From DAOUJI01 sp965219565 (GTDB lineage Bacteria; Chloroflexota; Dehalococcoidia; Lucifugimonadales; JAGWBF01): 64,000 bases of DNA. The notes below the pieces were generated by a model. The model saw only the letters and a list, made by a program, of their open reading frames with translations. It was not told where the DNA came from and made no database searches. The stretch is taken from positions 2,294,001 through 2,358,000 of the forward strand of contig OZ244780.1 of the NCBI GenBank assembly GCA_965219565.1. The letters are read 5' to 3'. Of the stretch, positions 7,716 through 16,833 are shown one piece after another; position 1 is the stretch's first letter, and each line of letters starts with the position of its first letter. The position numbers and the translations under genes were made by a program.

Positions 7716-9944
7716 TTACTCTCCCTCCTCCAAGATCCGGTATAGACGTCGCAAGTCGTCCTCATTTAGGCTTTTCAGCATCGCGCCGGGGCGCACTCCA
7801 TTCCGCCAAGAAATCCCCGCCTTCCGGTACAGTCCCGTCCAAGCGTCCTGCATTTCCTGTCCCAGGATGTCCCTGGGAGGGTTCTTTCCATACTCCTTGC
7901 TCAACTTGGTGTAAACCCTCCTTTTCACTCCCCGGTCGATATTCTTCCGCAGCGTCTCCGTACGGCCCTGAACATCATCAATAAAACCACCGTCGGGCAC
8001 GGCTACAGGTGGAGAGGCGGGTTTTGGCGTGGCGTCGTTGCCGCCGGGTTGGCCCCTCACGTATTCCTGGGCCGCCTTCGCAATGGCGTCGCCGAGTCTG
8101 GCCTTGCCAATAACTCTCGTCAGTTCAGGGTTGTCGTCGAATATGTCGTCTACGTACGGCCGGGTGCTCCCCGGTGCGATCGTGCCGTCGGAGTCCGTCA
8201 AGAATTCCCCTTCTTGCGTCCCTGTCGCTTCCCATGTGGTCAGGGGCACCATACGCCGGCCAGCCAGGAAATCCCCTTCAATGATCTCCCCTGTCTCCTC
8301 GTCCCATTGAATCGAGACGCTAGCACCGCCCAATTCGTGTATCAACCTTTCGTAGAGATCTCTACCTAGGTAATCGTCAGGGGTGATATATGCCGCCCTC
8401 AACACGGGTTCTCCATCATCGCGATCCCATCTGGTGCAGATCCGCATTACACGCTGAACAAAGGAAACATCAGTCCGAACGGTGGACAGGTCTAGAGCAA
8501 CTTTTAAGCGGGGTATGTCCAGCCCGGCACTAGCCATCATTTTTACCACAAGGACATCGCCGCCCTTCGGTCCCTTGCGGAAGGCCTCGATAGCTTGAAC
8601 GGGGTCACCTTCTATCTTCGAGGTTGCAATGACCACCTTGAACTCTGGGCCTTCCTTGGCTAGCCCATCTTTCACCATGTTGGCGTATTGGTTGGCGGTA
8701 TCATCCTGTTCTTCGTCCAAATCATCTCCGTCGTCAACTCCGACAAAGACGATCCCTGCTGTCTCCAAGGCATCCTTCCGACGATACCGGAGGTTCCGTA
8801 CCAGGCGGCGCACTCCTTCTCTTACCACAGCTGGGCTGCGCACGGCCGTATACAACGCGCGCCGCGCCTCCCTTTCTCCCAAACCAGACAACATGAAGTC
8901 CTCATAACCGTCCAACCCATGTTCCCGCAAGTCCACATCAAAGGGCTCGCGGCTCACTTGGCACAAAACCGACTCTTGCCATGCCTGCTGGAAGGTAGTG
9001 ACGTGATGGGCCTCCAACCGATAGACAACCTTCCTTCCTTGCCTGACATACACATTGGCACCAATCCGTTGCCGGCTTTCCATGTCCTCTAACTCAATGG
9101 TGTCAATTTTAAATCCGGGAATCGGTTGGCCGTCAGTCCGGTAGGGCGTGGCGGTGCAGAGTACAATGAAGGCACCTGCTTCGGCCAGTGCGGCTATAGT
9201 CTGGCCCCAGGCAGTTTGATTGCTTGCGGTGTGCGCTTCGTCCACAAAAACGACAGGGTACACACCGTAGCGCGACTTGAGGTGTCCTATCCAATGCTCA
9301 ATTGTGGCCAGATTGTGGCTTACCATCGAGGTCGTCGTCGCTACGAGTTCGCTGTCCGTCAACCTTTGAATTTCTGGACGTTCGTACATGTTATACGTGG
9401 ATATGTCGCTACGCCTTTCGCCCCTCTGTGTGATGCGCTCGACCTTGGTCTCATACCATCGGAAACTACGATCCAGCGTCTCATGGTTAACCACCTGGTT
9501 ACGAAGGTATCGGTTAGGGGTCATTATCATCACACCGCTGACCGCCCCTTGGGCCATTAGATAGAGTCCGGTCATACGCATGAAGTCGGACTTACCGTAC
9601 CTAGTGGGCAGCACGATTGCCGTGTGGCTTTCTTTTCTCTGCTGGATACGCAGCACCGTTTCATCGAAAGCATCTCTTTGGCCTAGTCGAAACTTGTCCT
9701 TGTTGAATTCAAACACAGCTAGTCGTTGCACGGTCTTAGCTCCTTTATATCGGTTGCAGTCCGGGCACGCCGCCTGCATTTCGAACACGTTGGTCCGGTG
9801 CGTGGCCGACCAGGGAATGATATGGTCGGCCTGCCAATCGTGCTCCAAGGGCTTACCGCATATAGCACACCTACCAGCAGCGTCGGTGTAGAGCAGGGCC
9901 CGTAATTCAGCATCCCGCAGAAGTTTCTCCGATTCCTTGGCCAT
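7716..9944 (-). CDS. HNH nuclease-SF2 helicase fusion protein
   Basis: This 742-residue protein has two modules. Residues 24-70 form an HNH endonuclease with four zinc cysteines (C26, C29, C60, C63), the catalytic D40-H41 pair and N52/N64. From about residue 85 a superfamily 2 helicase follows, with a Q-like GQR, Walker A PTRYGKSD (113-120), DEAH (235-238), a CTATP motif III and a QRVMR motif VI in the second RecA domain. The C-terminal 200 residues match nothing I recognise. The gene is more AT-rich in feel than its neighbours and sits alone with one or two small genes between metabolic operons. A nuclease joined to a translocase fits anti-phage or anti-plasmid defence, but I cannot assign it to a named system. 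No strong ribosome-binding site precedes the ATG. Confidence 0.85.
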   Translation of the reverse strand: MAKESEKLLRDAELRALLYTDAAGRCAICGKPLEHDWQADHIIPWSATHRTNVFEMQAACPDCNRYKGAKTVQRLAVFEFNKDKFRLGQRDAFDETVLRIQQRKESHTAIVLPTRYGKSDFMRMTGLYLMAQGAVSGVMIMTPNRYLRNQVVNHETLDRSFRWYETKVERITQRGERRSDISTYNMYERPEIQRLTDSELVATTTSMVSHNLATIEHWIGHLKSRYGVYPVVFVDEAHTASNQTAWGQTIAALAEAGAFIVLCTATPYRTDGQPIPGFKIDTIELEDMESRQRIGANVYVRQGRKVVYRLEAHHVTTFQQAWQESVLCQVSREPFDVDLREHGLDGYEDFMLSGLGEREARRALYTAVRSPAVVREGVRRLVRNLRYRRKDALETAGIVFVGVDDGDDLDEEQDDTANQYANMVKDGLAKEGPEFKVVIATSKIEGDPVQAIEAFRKGPKGGDVLVVKMMASAGLDIPRLKVALDLSTVRTDVSFVQRVMRICTRWDRDDGEPVLRAAYITPDDYLGRDLYERLIHELGGASVSIQWDEETGEIIEGDFLAGRRMVPLTTWEATGTQEGEFLTDSDGTIAPGSTRPYVDDIFDDNPELTRVIGKARLGDAIAKAAQEYVRGQPGGNDATPKPASPPVAVPDGGFIDDVQGRTETLRKNIDRGVKRRVYTKLSKEYGKNPPRDILGQEMQDAWTGLYRKAGISWRNGVRPGAMLKSLNEDDLRRLYRILEEGE

Positions 9945-10156
9945 TAAAGCAACCCTGGCCCAGCGGTCAAGGACCGGCCTATCAATCCAGTGTAGGTATG
10001 CGGCTTACTGTCGGCACCCTTGGCGATGCATTCCATCTAGGCTTTGTTATCAAGCAGACAGTTGTCGTATCGTCCAGCGAATTCAACCCCTAGCCGCCCC
10101 GCCCCTATAAAGTATATTCGGACCATAATTCCTCATTTTAACACAGACCGGCGCCG

Positions 10157-10906
10157 TTACTGGGCCGTGAAGCCGCCGTCGATGACGAGCTCGGCTCCTG
10201 TGACATAGGACGATTCGTCGGACGCCAGGTAGAGCACGCCCTTTGCTATGTCCTCCGGTACCCCAACCCTTCCAAGGGGCGTGTTCGCTATCAGACGTTC
10301 TCTATGTTCCTCGTCGGAGAAGGATACTTCGGTCATAGGGGTTTGTATAAAACCCGGGTGCACCGAGTTGCACCGGATGTTCTCGGAGGCGTGCTGTATG
10401 GCCGTGGCCTTGGTAAGCAACCGTACGGCGCCTTTTGAGGCGTGGTAAGCCGCGGACGTCCGGCTTCCGATGAGTCCGTAGATGGACGAAATGTTGATGA
10501 TTGACCCTCCACCGGAATCCCTCATGGCCGGAAGGGCGCGTCGCGTACCCAGGAAAACGCCTTTTGCATTGATGTCCAACATGCGGTCCCACGCCTCGTC
10601 GGAAGTGTCCTCCAGTGTGGCCCGGTTGGAAATGCCGGCGTTGTTAACGAGGATGTCCAACCTGCCGAACCGTCCCACCGCCAAGCCCACGGCAGCTTCC
10701 CAGTCCGCCGACGCCGTAACGTCCAACTTTATGAAGACGCACTCGCCGCCGGACTCATTGATTTCGGCCTCGACACCCTTGCCGTCAGCTTCCAGCACGT
10801 CGCCTATGACGACTTTGGCGCCTTCCGTTGCGAACAGCTTTGCCTCAACGGCGCCCATTCCCCTGGCTCCTCCGCTTATCAGGGCAACCTTACCCTCCAA
10901 CCGCAT
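10157..10906 (-). CDS. SDR family NAD(P)-dependent oxidoreductase
   Basis: This is a classical short-chain dehydrogenase/reductase of 249 residues. It carries the nucleotide-binding GGARGMGA, the NNAG motif (VNNAGISN), the active-site Ser with YHASK (Tyr-x-x-x-Lys), and a typical C-terminus YVTGAELVIDGGFTAQ. The ATG at 10906 is chosen because AGGAGG lies just upstream and the protein then begins MRLEGKVALISGG; a longer reading frame extends upstream but has no support. The substrate is unknown. It diverges from the acyl-CoA ligase genes, which suggests, weakly, a common acyl or alcohol catabolic context. Confidence 0.9.
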   Translation of the reverse strand: MRLEGKVALISGGARGMGAVEAKLFATEGAKVVIGDVLEADGKGVEAEINESGGECVFIKLDVTASADWEAAVGLAVGRFGRLDILVNNAGISNRATLEDTSDEAWDRMLDINAKGVFLGTRRALPAMRDSGGGSIINISSIYGLIGSRTSAAYHASKGAVRLLTKATAIQHASENIRCNSVHPGFIQTPMTEVSFSDEEHRERLIANTPLGRVGVPEDIAKGVLYLASDESSYVTGAELVIDGGFTAQ

Positions 10907-11110
10907 GGCTGCCTCCTCTTGTCGAGCTAATCGGCTAACGAATGTACGGGCCAACGAGCCAATCGGAGTATAGCACGGGGCAGACCCGCCAGGGTTGAGA
11001 CGCTGCCGGACAGCCGATATAATCCCCACAGGCCACGGCGCGCATGTTCCAAGCTTACGGCGGTGCATGCACCGGGTTATTGATTCGATCTGCGGAAAAG
11101 GCATTGCTCC

Positions 11111-12787
11111 ATGACCATAGACCCTTCGACAAGCTCAGGGCAGGCTCTTTCTCCCAATATGCAGGACTACGAAGCGGCCCGCCGGGAATTCCGGCTGGAC
11201 GTACCCGAACTATACAACTTCGGGTTCGACGTGATGGACAGCTGGGCGGACGACCACACCAAGCTGGCCCTGGTGTCGGTGCACTCCGCTGGAGACACCG
11301 CCGATAAGCACACCTTCTATGACCTCAAAGTCCTTTCCAACAAGTTCGCCAACATGCTGCTCGGGCTGGGCTTGGAAAAAGGCGAGCGGGCTTTCATCAT
11401 GGCGCCGCGCATTCCCGAATGGTACGTTGCCAACCTGGGCATGATGAAGCTGGGCGTCGTCCCCATGCCCGCCACCGTCCTTTGCACTCCCCACGACATC
11501 GAGTACCGCGTAAACCGGGCCGAGGCCAGCGTGGCGATAGTCGATGCGGAGAACGCCTACAAGGTGGACGAAATCATCGCCTCATGCCCCACGCTGAAGC
11601 ACGTTATCCTGATCGACGGCGAACGCCGGGGATGGACCAGCTGGACCGTTGAGAGGGAAAACCAGTCCTCAGCTCTGGGAACCGTCGAACCCACCCGCAG
11701 CGACGACCCTCTGGTCATATACTTCACATCGGGCACGGTGGGGCCTCCCAAGATGGTGCTCCATACCCAGGCGTCATACGCCATCGCTCACGTCGGCACG
11801 GCTAGATTTTGGCATGACCTGAAACCCACCGACCTCCACTGGGCCATATCTGACACGGGCTGGGCTAAGACCGCCTACGGCAAGCTGTTCGGTCAGTGGA
11901 TTCAGGGCGCCGCCATCATGCAGCACAACGCCGTGGGGCGTTTCGACGCCGATCTGACGCTCAGGATTCTGGGACAGTACGGCGTAACCAGCTTCTGCGC
12001 CCCTCCAACCGCTTACCGCATGTTGGTACTGGAAGACCTGAAAAAATACGACCTCGGCAGCTTGCGCCACTGCACCGGCGCCGGAGAGCCGTTGAACCCC
12101 GAGGTAATGAAGCTCTGGGAGGAAGGCACGGGCCTGAACATATACGACGGGTACGGCCAGACTGAGACAACGTTGCTGGTGGGCAACTACCGGTGCATGG
12201 ACATAAAGCCCGGCTCCATGGGCAAGCCGACTCCCGGATTCGAGGTCTCCATCGTGGACGAAGACGGCGACGAGCTTCCCCCGGGGGAGGAAGGCCAAAT
12301 TGCCGTAAAGGTGAAGCCGGAGCGGCCTGTGGGGTTGATGAAGGAGTATTGGAAGGACGAGGACGCGATGGAGTCCTGCTTCCAGGGAGACTGGTACCTG
12401 ACCGGGGACAAGGGATACAAGGACGAGGACGGGTACTTCTGGTTCGTGGGCAGGGCCGACGACGTAATCATCTCGGCGGGCTACCGAATAGGGCCCTTCG
12501 AGGTGGAAAGCGCCCTGATAGAGCATCCCGCCGTCGCCGAGTCGGCGGTGGTGGCCAGCCCGAACGAGATTCGGGGCCACATCGTAAAGGCGTTCGTAGT
12601 CCTGGCACCCGGATATCAGCCATCGGACGAACTGACTCAGAGCCTCCAGACCCACGTGCGGACCGTCACCGCTCCCTTCAAGTACCCCAGGGCCGTGGAG
12701 TATGTCACGGAACTTCCGAAGACCATCAGCGGCAAGATACGGCGCGTCGAGCTAAGACAGATGGAAGAAGAGAGGGCGGCAGGTTGA
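11111..12787 (+). CDS. Acyl-CoA synthetase (AMP-forming, medium-chain-type)
   Basis: This is an ANL-superfamily ligase of up to 558 residues that activates a carboxylic acid to its CoA thioester through an acyl-AMP. The phosphate-binding loop is YFTSGTVGPPKMV, the adenine-binding motif is GYGQTETT, the hinge region reads DDVIISAGYRIGPFEVE and the C-terminal catalytic lysine lies in TISGKIRR. The overall pattern is closest to the medium-chain acyl-CoA synthetase group. The first 16 codons include a dispersed repeat (11122-11144, encoding PSTSSGQA); the conserved part begins at MQDYEAARREF, so the ATG at 11159 is an alternative start. The stop overlaps the start of the next ligase by four bases. 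Confidence 0.88.
   Translation: MTIDPSTSSGQALSPNMQDYEAARREFRLDVPELYNFGFDVMDSWADDHTKLALVSVHSAGDTADKHTFYDLKVLSNKFANMLLGLGLEKGERAFIMAPRIPEWYVANLGMMKLGVVPMPATVLCTPHDIEYRVNRAEASVAIVDAENAYKVDEIIASCPTLKHVILIDGERRGWTSWTVERENQSSALGTVEPTRSDDPLVIYFTSGTVGPPKMVLHTQASYAIAHVGTARFWHDLKPTDLHWAISDTGWAKTAYGKLFGQWIQGAAIMQHNAVGRFDADLTLRILGQYGVTSFCAPPTAYRMLVLEDLKKYDLGSLRHCTGAGEPLNPEVMKLWEEGTGLNIYDGYGQTETTLLVGNYRCMDIKPGSMGKPTPGFEVSIVDEDGDELPPGEEGQIAVKVKPERPVGLMKEYWKDEDAMESCFQGDWYLTGDKGYKDEDGYFWFVGRADDVIISAGYRIGPFEVESALIEHPAVAESAVVASPNEIRGHIVKAFVVLAPGYQPSDELTQSLQTHVRTVTAPFKYPRAVEYVTELPKTISGKIRRVELRQMEEERAAG
11122..11144. repeat. Dispersed short repeat (TCGACAAGCTCAGG family)
   Basis: The stretch CCCTTCGACAAGCTCAGGGC is a short imperfect palindrome that I recognise as a frequent intergenic repeat in environmental bacterial genomes. 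A related, longer copy lies at 31467-31518 (TCGACAAGCTCGGGGTGAAC). Here it falls between the first ATG and the first conserved residues of the acyl-CoA ligase. Confidence 0.6.
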
Positions 12788-14514
12788 GCCAGATCATCAC
12801 AGCAAAAAACCCTTCCCGTCTGCCTTGGGAAATGACCTTGGCCGAGATCATCGACGCGGCGGCCGAACGCCACCCGGAAAAGGTCTTTCTCCGTTATGAC
12901 AAGTACGACGTAACCTACGGTCAGTTCCAGGAAACCACCAGGAAAGCGGCCCAGGCGTTCTCACGGCTGGGAGTGGGCCGCGGCGACCGGGTATGCCTGT
13001 TCCTGCCCAACGGGCGGGAGGTGTTGTTCATCTGGATGGGGCTGGCGCGCCTTGGCGCCATATGCGTCACCGTGAACACGGCCTACAAGCAGGACGAGAC
13101 GGCCTACATCATCAACAACTCCGAGTCCAAGGTCCTAGTCACCCACGAGAGCTTGCTGGACGTTGCACGGTCTGCGGCGGCTCAATGTCCGTCCCTCGAG
13201 GCATCGGTCCTAGTCTCCGGCGGGGGCTCGCCCTCACCCCAACCCTCTCCCGGGGGGAGAGGGAGGAAGTGGCTGGACTTCTGGGAATTGATGGACTCGG
13301 CTCCTGGCGAGGACCCACCCAGCCAAGCCGACGTAGCCCCCGACGACGTAGCCATGCTGGTGTACACCTCCGGCACCACGGGGAACCCGAAGGGTGTCAT
13401 GCTGACCCACAGCATGTTCGCTGCGTCAGGTCAGGGTTTTGCAACGTGGACAGAGTCCACGCCCGACGAGCGGTTCTTCACCTGCATGCCCTACTTCCAC
13501 GCCAACGCCCAGTATTACTCGACAATGGGGACGCTGTGCCTGGGCGCAACCCTAACCGTGGTGGACAGGTTCAGCGCCAGCCGCTTCTGGGACCAGGTGA
13601 GAGAGTCCGAGTCTACGGTCGTCAACTTCATCGGCATGATGATGCCCGTGCTCCTCAAGCAAGACCCGTCGCCGTCGGACCGGGACAACGACGTGCGCCT
13701 CTTCTACGGCTCGCCCGCGATGGCCCCGGAGATGCTTGAGGAGTTCGAGCGCAGATTCGGGGCTGCAGTTCTCATTGGCTTCGGTATGACTGAGACCTGC
13801 TACGGCACCATCGAGCGGCTTGGAGAACCCCATCGCCAAGGGTCGTCCGGCAAACCCCGCTGGCACCCTGACCCCAGGTTCCAGAATGAATTGAGAATCG
13901 TGGACGACTCCGGAGTCGTCCAACCTCCAGGAGTCCCCGGCGAAATCACCCTGCGCAATCCTGCCGTCATGCCGGGCTACTGGCGCAACCCGGAACGGAC
14001 AAGCGAGTCTCTCCGCGAGGGCTGGCTGCACACCGGAGACCTCGGCTGGGTGGACGAAGACGGTCACCTGTATTTCGTAGACCGCAAGAAGGACGTGGTG
14101 CGCCGAAGAGGTGAGAACATATCATCCCAGCAAGTGGAGGACATCATCAAGCGACACCCAGGGGTTATGGACTGCGCCGTCATCGCCGTGCCGTCGGAGT
14201 TGGGAGAGGAAGAGGTCAAGGCCTACGTGGTCCATCGCAAATACCACCCCCTCCAGACTACGCAGCAAGAGACGGATGACGAAACTACGGTCTTTCCCGC
14301 CGACGAGATGGTGGACCTCACCCCGGAAGACGTGGTCTATTGGGCCGCTGAGAGGCTGGCCTACTTCAAAGTGCCCCGGTACATCGAGATGCGGGAAGAC
14401 CTGCCCCGGACACCCTCGCTAAGGGTCCGCAAGGACGTGCTGAGGGGAGAACGAGAGGACCTCACTGCTGGATGCTTCGACCGGGAGGCAGCGGGCATCC
14501 GCCTGGGCCGATAG
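12784..14514 (+). CDS. AMP-dependent synthetase/ligase (CaiC-like acyl-CoA ligase)
   Basis: This second ANL-superfamily ligase has 576 residues. It has the P-loop VYTSGTTGNPKGVMLTH, a GFGMTETCYGT adenine motif and a GWLHTGDLGWVDEDGHLYF hinge region with YFVDRKKDVVRRRGENIS. This pattern is like crotonobetaine/carnitine-CoA ligases. The start is a TTG at 12784 that overlaps the previous stop (TTGA); an ATG at 12832 is the alternative. A dispersed repeat lies inside the gene at 13231-13264 and is translated in frame as SPSPQPSPGGRG between the N-terminal domain and the P-loop. The catalytic C-terminal lysine usual in the family is replaced by a region reading TPSLRVRKDVLR. Substrate unknown. Confidence 0.85.
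   Translation: MSQIITAKNPSRLPWEMTLAEIIDAAAERHPEKVFLRYDKYDVTYGQFQETTRKAAQAFSRLGVGRGDRVCLFLPNGREVLFIWMGLARLGAICVTVNTAYKQDETAYIINNSESKVLVTHESLLDVARSAAAQCPSLEASVLVSGGGSPSPQPSPGGRGRKWLDFWELMDSAPGEDPPSQADVAPDDVAMLVYTSGTTGNPKGVMLTHSMFAASGQGFATWTESTPDERFFTCMPYFHANAQYYSTMGTLCLGATLTVVDRFSASRFWDQVRESESTVVNFIGMMMPVLLKQDPSPSDRDNDVRLFYGSPAMAPEMLEEFERRFGAAVLIGFGMTETCYGTIERLGEPHRQGSSGKPRWHPDPRFQNELRIVDDSGVVQPPGVPGEITLRNPAVMPGYWRNPERTSESLREGWLHTGDLGWVDEDGHLYFVDRKKDVVRRRGENISSQQVEDIIKRHPGVMDCAVIAVPSELGEEEVKAYVVHRKYHPLQTTQQETDDETTVFPADEMVDLTPEDVVYWAAERLAYFKVPRYIEMREDLPRTPSLRVRKDVLRGEREDLTAGCFDREAAGIRLGR
13231..13264. repeat. Dispersed palindromic repeat inside an acyl-CoA ligase gene
   Basis: CCCTCACCCCAACCCTCTCC followed by its near-complement GGGGGGAGAGGGAGG forms a strong stem. 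The same family occurs as a larger copy between aroC and aroE (52707-52804). Its presence inside a coding region, in frame and without a stop, is unusual. Confidence 0.75.
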
Positions 14515-14529
14515 CGGCGCACGTAGTAG

Positions 14530-15639
14530 TCAGACCCAGCCGTGCTGGCCGGGCAGCGAAACCAGATTCGGACTGATTTCCTCCACTCCGATGACTCCGC
14601 AATAACCCATAGCACGGTCGAACTCTGCCCGTAGAATTTCCAGGGTCCGCGCCACCCCGGCTTCTCCGCCTACGGCCAGGCCCCAGAACAGCGGCCTTCC
14701 GATGAACACTGCTCTGGCCCCCAACGACAGCGCCTTCAATACGTCCGTCCCTCTGCGTATGCCGGAGTCCAAGTAGACCTCAGCCCTGCCGTTCACCGCG
14801 TCTACTATATCCGGCAGCGTCTCTATGGACGAGTGGGAGCCGTCAAGCTGGCGCGCCCCGTGGTTGGACACGACGATGCCGTCCACTCCCCTCTGAACGC
14901 ATCCAAGAGCGTCCGCCGGAGTGCGGATTCCCTTGATTATCAGAGGCAACGACGTGACGGACTTGACCCAGGAAACGTCCTCCCAGCAAAAGGGCAGCCT
15001 CCGCATTTCCCACGCCTGGGCTTCCGGCGTTCCTTTGACAAGCCCCAGTCCGGCTTCTTCCCCGACGAAATTGGCCAGTTCCAGTCCCTCGGGACGCCTG
15101 TACCGGTTGCGGATGTCCCGCTCCTTGGTTCCAGGGATCGGGTTGTCCACGGTGACCATGATTGCGGAATAACCCGCGTCCACGGCCCGCCGAAGCAGCA
15201 TCTCGCTGATGTCCCTCCTCCGGTGGTAGAGCTGAAACCATATCGGCCCGCTCGCCTGCGACGATATCTCCTCAAGGGTGAAGTTGGAGTCGGCGCCGAC
15301 TCCCATAATCGTCCCCGCAGCCCCGGCCGCACGGACGACGGCGCACTCGGCATCGCGGTGGGCGATGCCGTGGTGGCCCGCTGGAGCAATCATTACCGGG
15401 AAGTCGATTTTGTGGCCCATGACCGTTGTTGAAGCGTCCCGCTCTCTTACGTCAATCATAAACCGGGGCCTGAGGCACACGGCGTCCAGGGCCGTGCGGT
15501 TCCGCTTCAGCGTGTGTTCTTCGTAGGTCCCGGCCTCGATGAAACCCCAGACCTTCGTGGACAGAATCCGGCGGGCCTCCGCCTCGAAGTCGTAGAGGTT
15601 CAGGAGCCGGTCTAGGTCGCTGGACATATTAGATGCCAT
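14530..15639 (-). CDS. Alpha-hydroxy-acid oxidizing protein (FMN-dependent)
   Basis: This 369-residue TIM-barrel flavoprotein belongs to the L-lactate dehydrogenase/glycolate oxidase family. The active-site signature SNHGARQLD (His as base, Arg for the carboxylate) is present, as are PVMIAPAGHHGIAHRDAE near residue 80 and the phosphate-binding DSGIRRGTDVLKAL and GARAVFIGRPLFWG. It should oxidise an L-2-hydroxy acid to the 2-oxo acid. Its start overlaps the stop of the amidohydrolase by 11 bases, so the two are probably cotranscribed. An in-frame ATG four codons later is an alternative start. It converges with the acyl-CoA ligase genes. Confidence 0.9.
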   Translation of the reverse strand: MASNMSSDLDRLLNLYDFEAEARRILSTKVWGFIEAGTYEEHTLKRNRTALDAVCLRPRFMIDVRERDASTTVMGHKIDFPVMIAPAGHHGIAHRDAECAVVRAAGAAGTIMGVGADSNFTLEEISSQASGPIWFQLYHRRRDISEMLLRRAVDAGYSAIMVTVDNPIPGTKERDIRNRYRRPEGLELANFVGEEAGLGLVKGTPEAQAWEMRRLPFCWEDVSWVKSVTSLPLIIKGIRTPADALGCVQRGVDGIVVSNHGARQLDGSHSSIETLPDIVDAVNGRAEVYLDSGIRRGTDVLKALSLGARAVFIGRPLFWGLAVGGEAGVARTLEILRAEFDRAMGYCGVIGVEEISPNLVSLPGQHGWV

Positions 15640-16765
15640 AGAGCTTGGAGCAGTTGTCCCAGAGAATCTTTTTCTTGGCCGCCGACGACAACCCTTCTAT
15701 CGACAACAACTCCTCCGTCGCATGGGGAAAAGCCGAGTCGGGATGGGGGTAGTCGGTGGAGAACACAATGTTGTCGTCGCCCAGCCTGCTCACCACGTCT
15801 TCGCTCAGGGCCTCGTCGGCGTCCACGGAAATCCAACACTGGCGCAGGAAATAGTCGGTGGGTCTGAGGGACAGTTCCACCTCTTCTCCGGGACCGAACT
15901 TCTCCCACTGGTCGTCCAGCCGGTACAACCACCAGGGCAGCCAGGAGCAGTTGCCCTCCAGGAAAGCCACCTTCAGCTTGGGGAACCGCTCCATCACTCC
16001 GCCCATAATCATGCTGGACATGGTCATCATAAGCTCGATTGGAAAGACCGTTGAGTGGAGAATGGACCTGTATGCCGGGTGGCCAGCGAACCTTCCCCCG
16101 ACATAGTCCTGAGAGACGGCCCCCGACGTGCCGTGGAAGCATATAGGGACTCCCAGCCTCTCCGTTTCCGCCCACAGTACGTCGAACTCGGGATCATGGG
16201 GATGCCGCCCGGCCACGGGCATGGGAAGCATCACCACCCCCACGGACCCCAGGTCCTCGACGCTCCGCCGGGCTTCCTGCGCCGCCATCTCAGGGTCGTG
16301 CTGTGGAACTATGGACGTCGGTTTCATCCTTGCGGGATCGCGCTTGCAATACTCAGACACCCAGTCGTTGAAGGCTTTGCAAATTTCGAGGGACAGCCTG
16401 GTGTCCAGGGAGTCCTTGGAAACAAACATGCTGGCCGTAGTGCGGAACATGACGGCTACGTCGATGCCCTCCTTGTCCATTGCCCGCAACGAAGTGGAGG
16501 CGTCGAACCCGGTGGCCCAACCCTCGGACATCACCTCCCTGGCCCGCTTGTCCATGGGTTCGTTCACTTTCCAAACGTGGTCGTCATGGGCCCAGGGGGG
16601 AATTGGGTTCCCCTCCAGGGTCCATCGGGCATAGTGGCCGGCGCCCGATGCCGTAGGTTTGGGGGCCCGGTCCAGGAACGATGGGTCCATGTATCTCTCG
16701 AACAGGTCGGGAGGCTCCATCAAGTGAAGGTCGCTGTCGATAACCCTATAGCCGTTCTTGGACAT
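15629..16765 (-). CDS. Amidohydrolase family protein (Amidohydro_2, ACMSD-like)
   Basis: This is a TIM-barrel metal-dependent hydrolase or decarboxylase of 378 residues. It starts with MSKNGYRVIDSDLHLMEPPD, in which D-x-H are metal ligands; PICFHGTSG supplies a central His and VFSTDYPHPDS holds the conserved Asp near the C-terminus. The ATG at 16765 follows GGAGGAG closely, while the longer reading frame upstream has no ribosome-binding site. The family includes aminocarboxymuconate-semialdehyde decarboxylase and aromatic-acid decarboxylases; the substrate is not evident. It overlaps the hydroxy-acid oxidase gene, suggesting successive steps of one catabolic route. Confidence 0.85.
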   Translation of the reverse strand: MSKNGYRVIDSDLHLMEPPDLFERYMDPSFLDRAPKPTASGAGHYARWTLEGNPIPPWAHDDHVWKVNEPMDKRAREVMSEGWATGFDASTSLRAMDKEGIDVAVMFRTTASMFVSKDSLDTRLSLEICKAFNDWVSEYCKRDPARMKPTSIVPQHDPEMAAQEARRSVEDLGSVGVVMLPMPVAGRHPHDPEFDVLWAETERLGVPICFHGTSGAVSQDYVGGRFAGHPAYRSILHSTVFPIELMMTMSSMIMGGVMERFPKLKVAFLEGNCSWLPWWLYRLDDQWEKFGPGEEVELSLRPTDYFLRQCWISVDADEALSEDVVSRLGDDNIVFSTDYPHPDSAFPHATEELLSIEGLSSAAKKKILWDNCSKLYGI

Positions 16766-16833
16766 CTTCTCCTCCGGCGTTCTTGCGGGAAAGATTATAG
16801 CAAATAGCCAGGCAGGACATCTTCGATTGATTA

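Noticed and set aside
10907..11104. Upstream extension of the SDR gene
   Set aside because: The SDR fold begins at the ATG at 10906 with a strong ribosome-binding site; the extension has no similarity.
11774..12655. Long minus-strand frame opposite the first acyl-CoA ligase
   Set aside because: The plus strand carries all ligase motifs; the antisense frame is a product of GC-rich codon bias.
12193..12783. N-terminal extension of the second acyl-CoA ligase
   Set aside because: The extension lies in another frame of the first ligase and is Arg/Gly/Pro-rich without domain similarity. The true start is at or near 12784.
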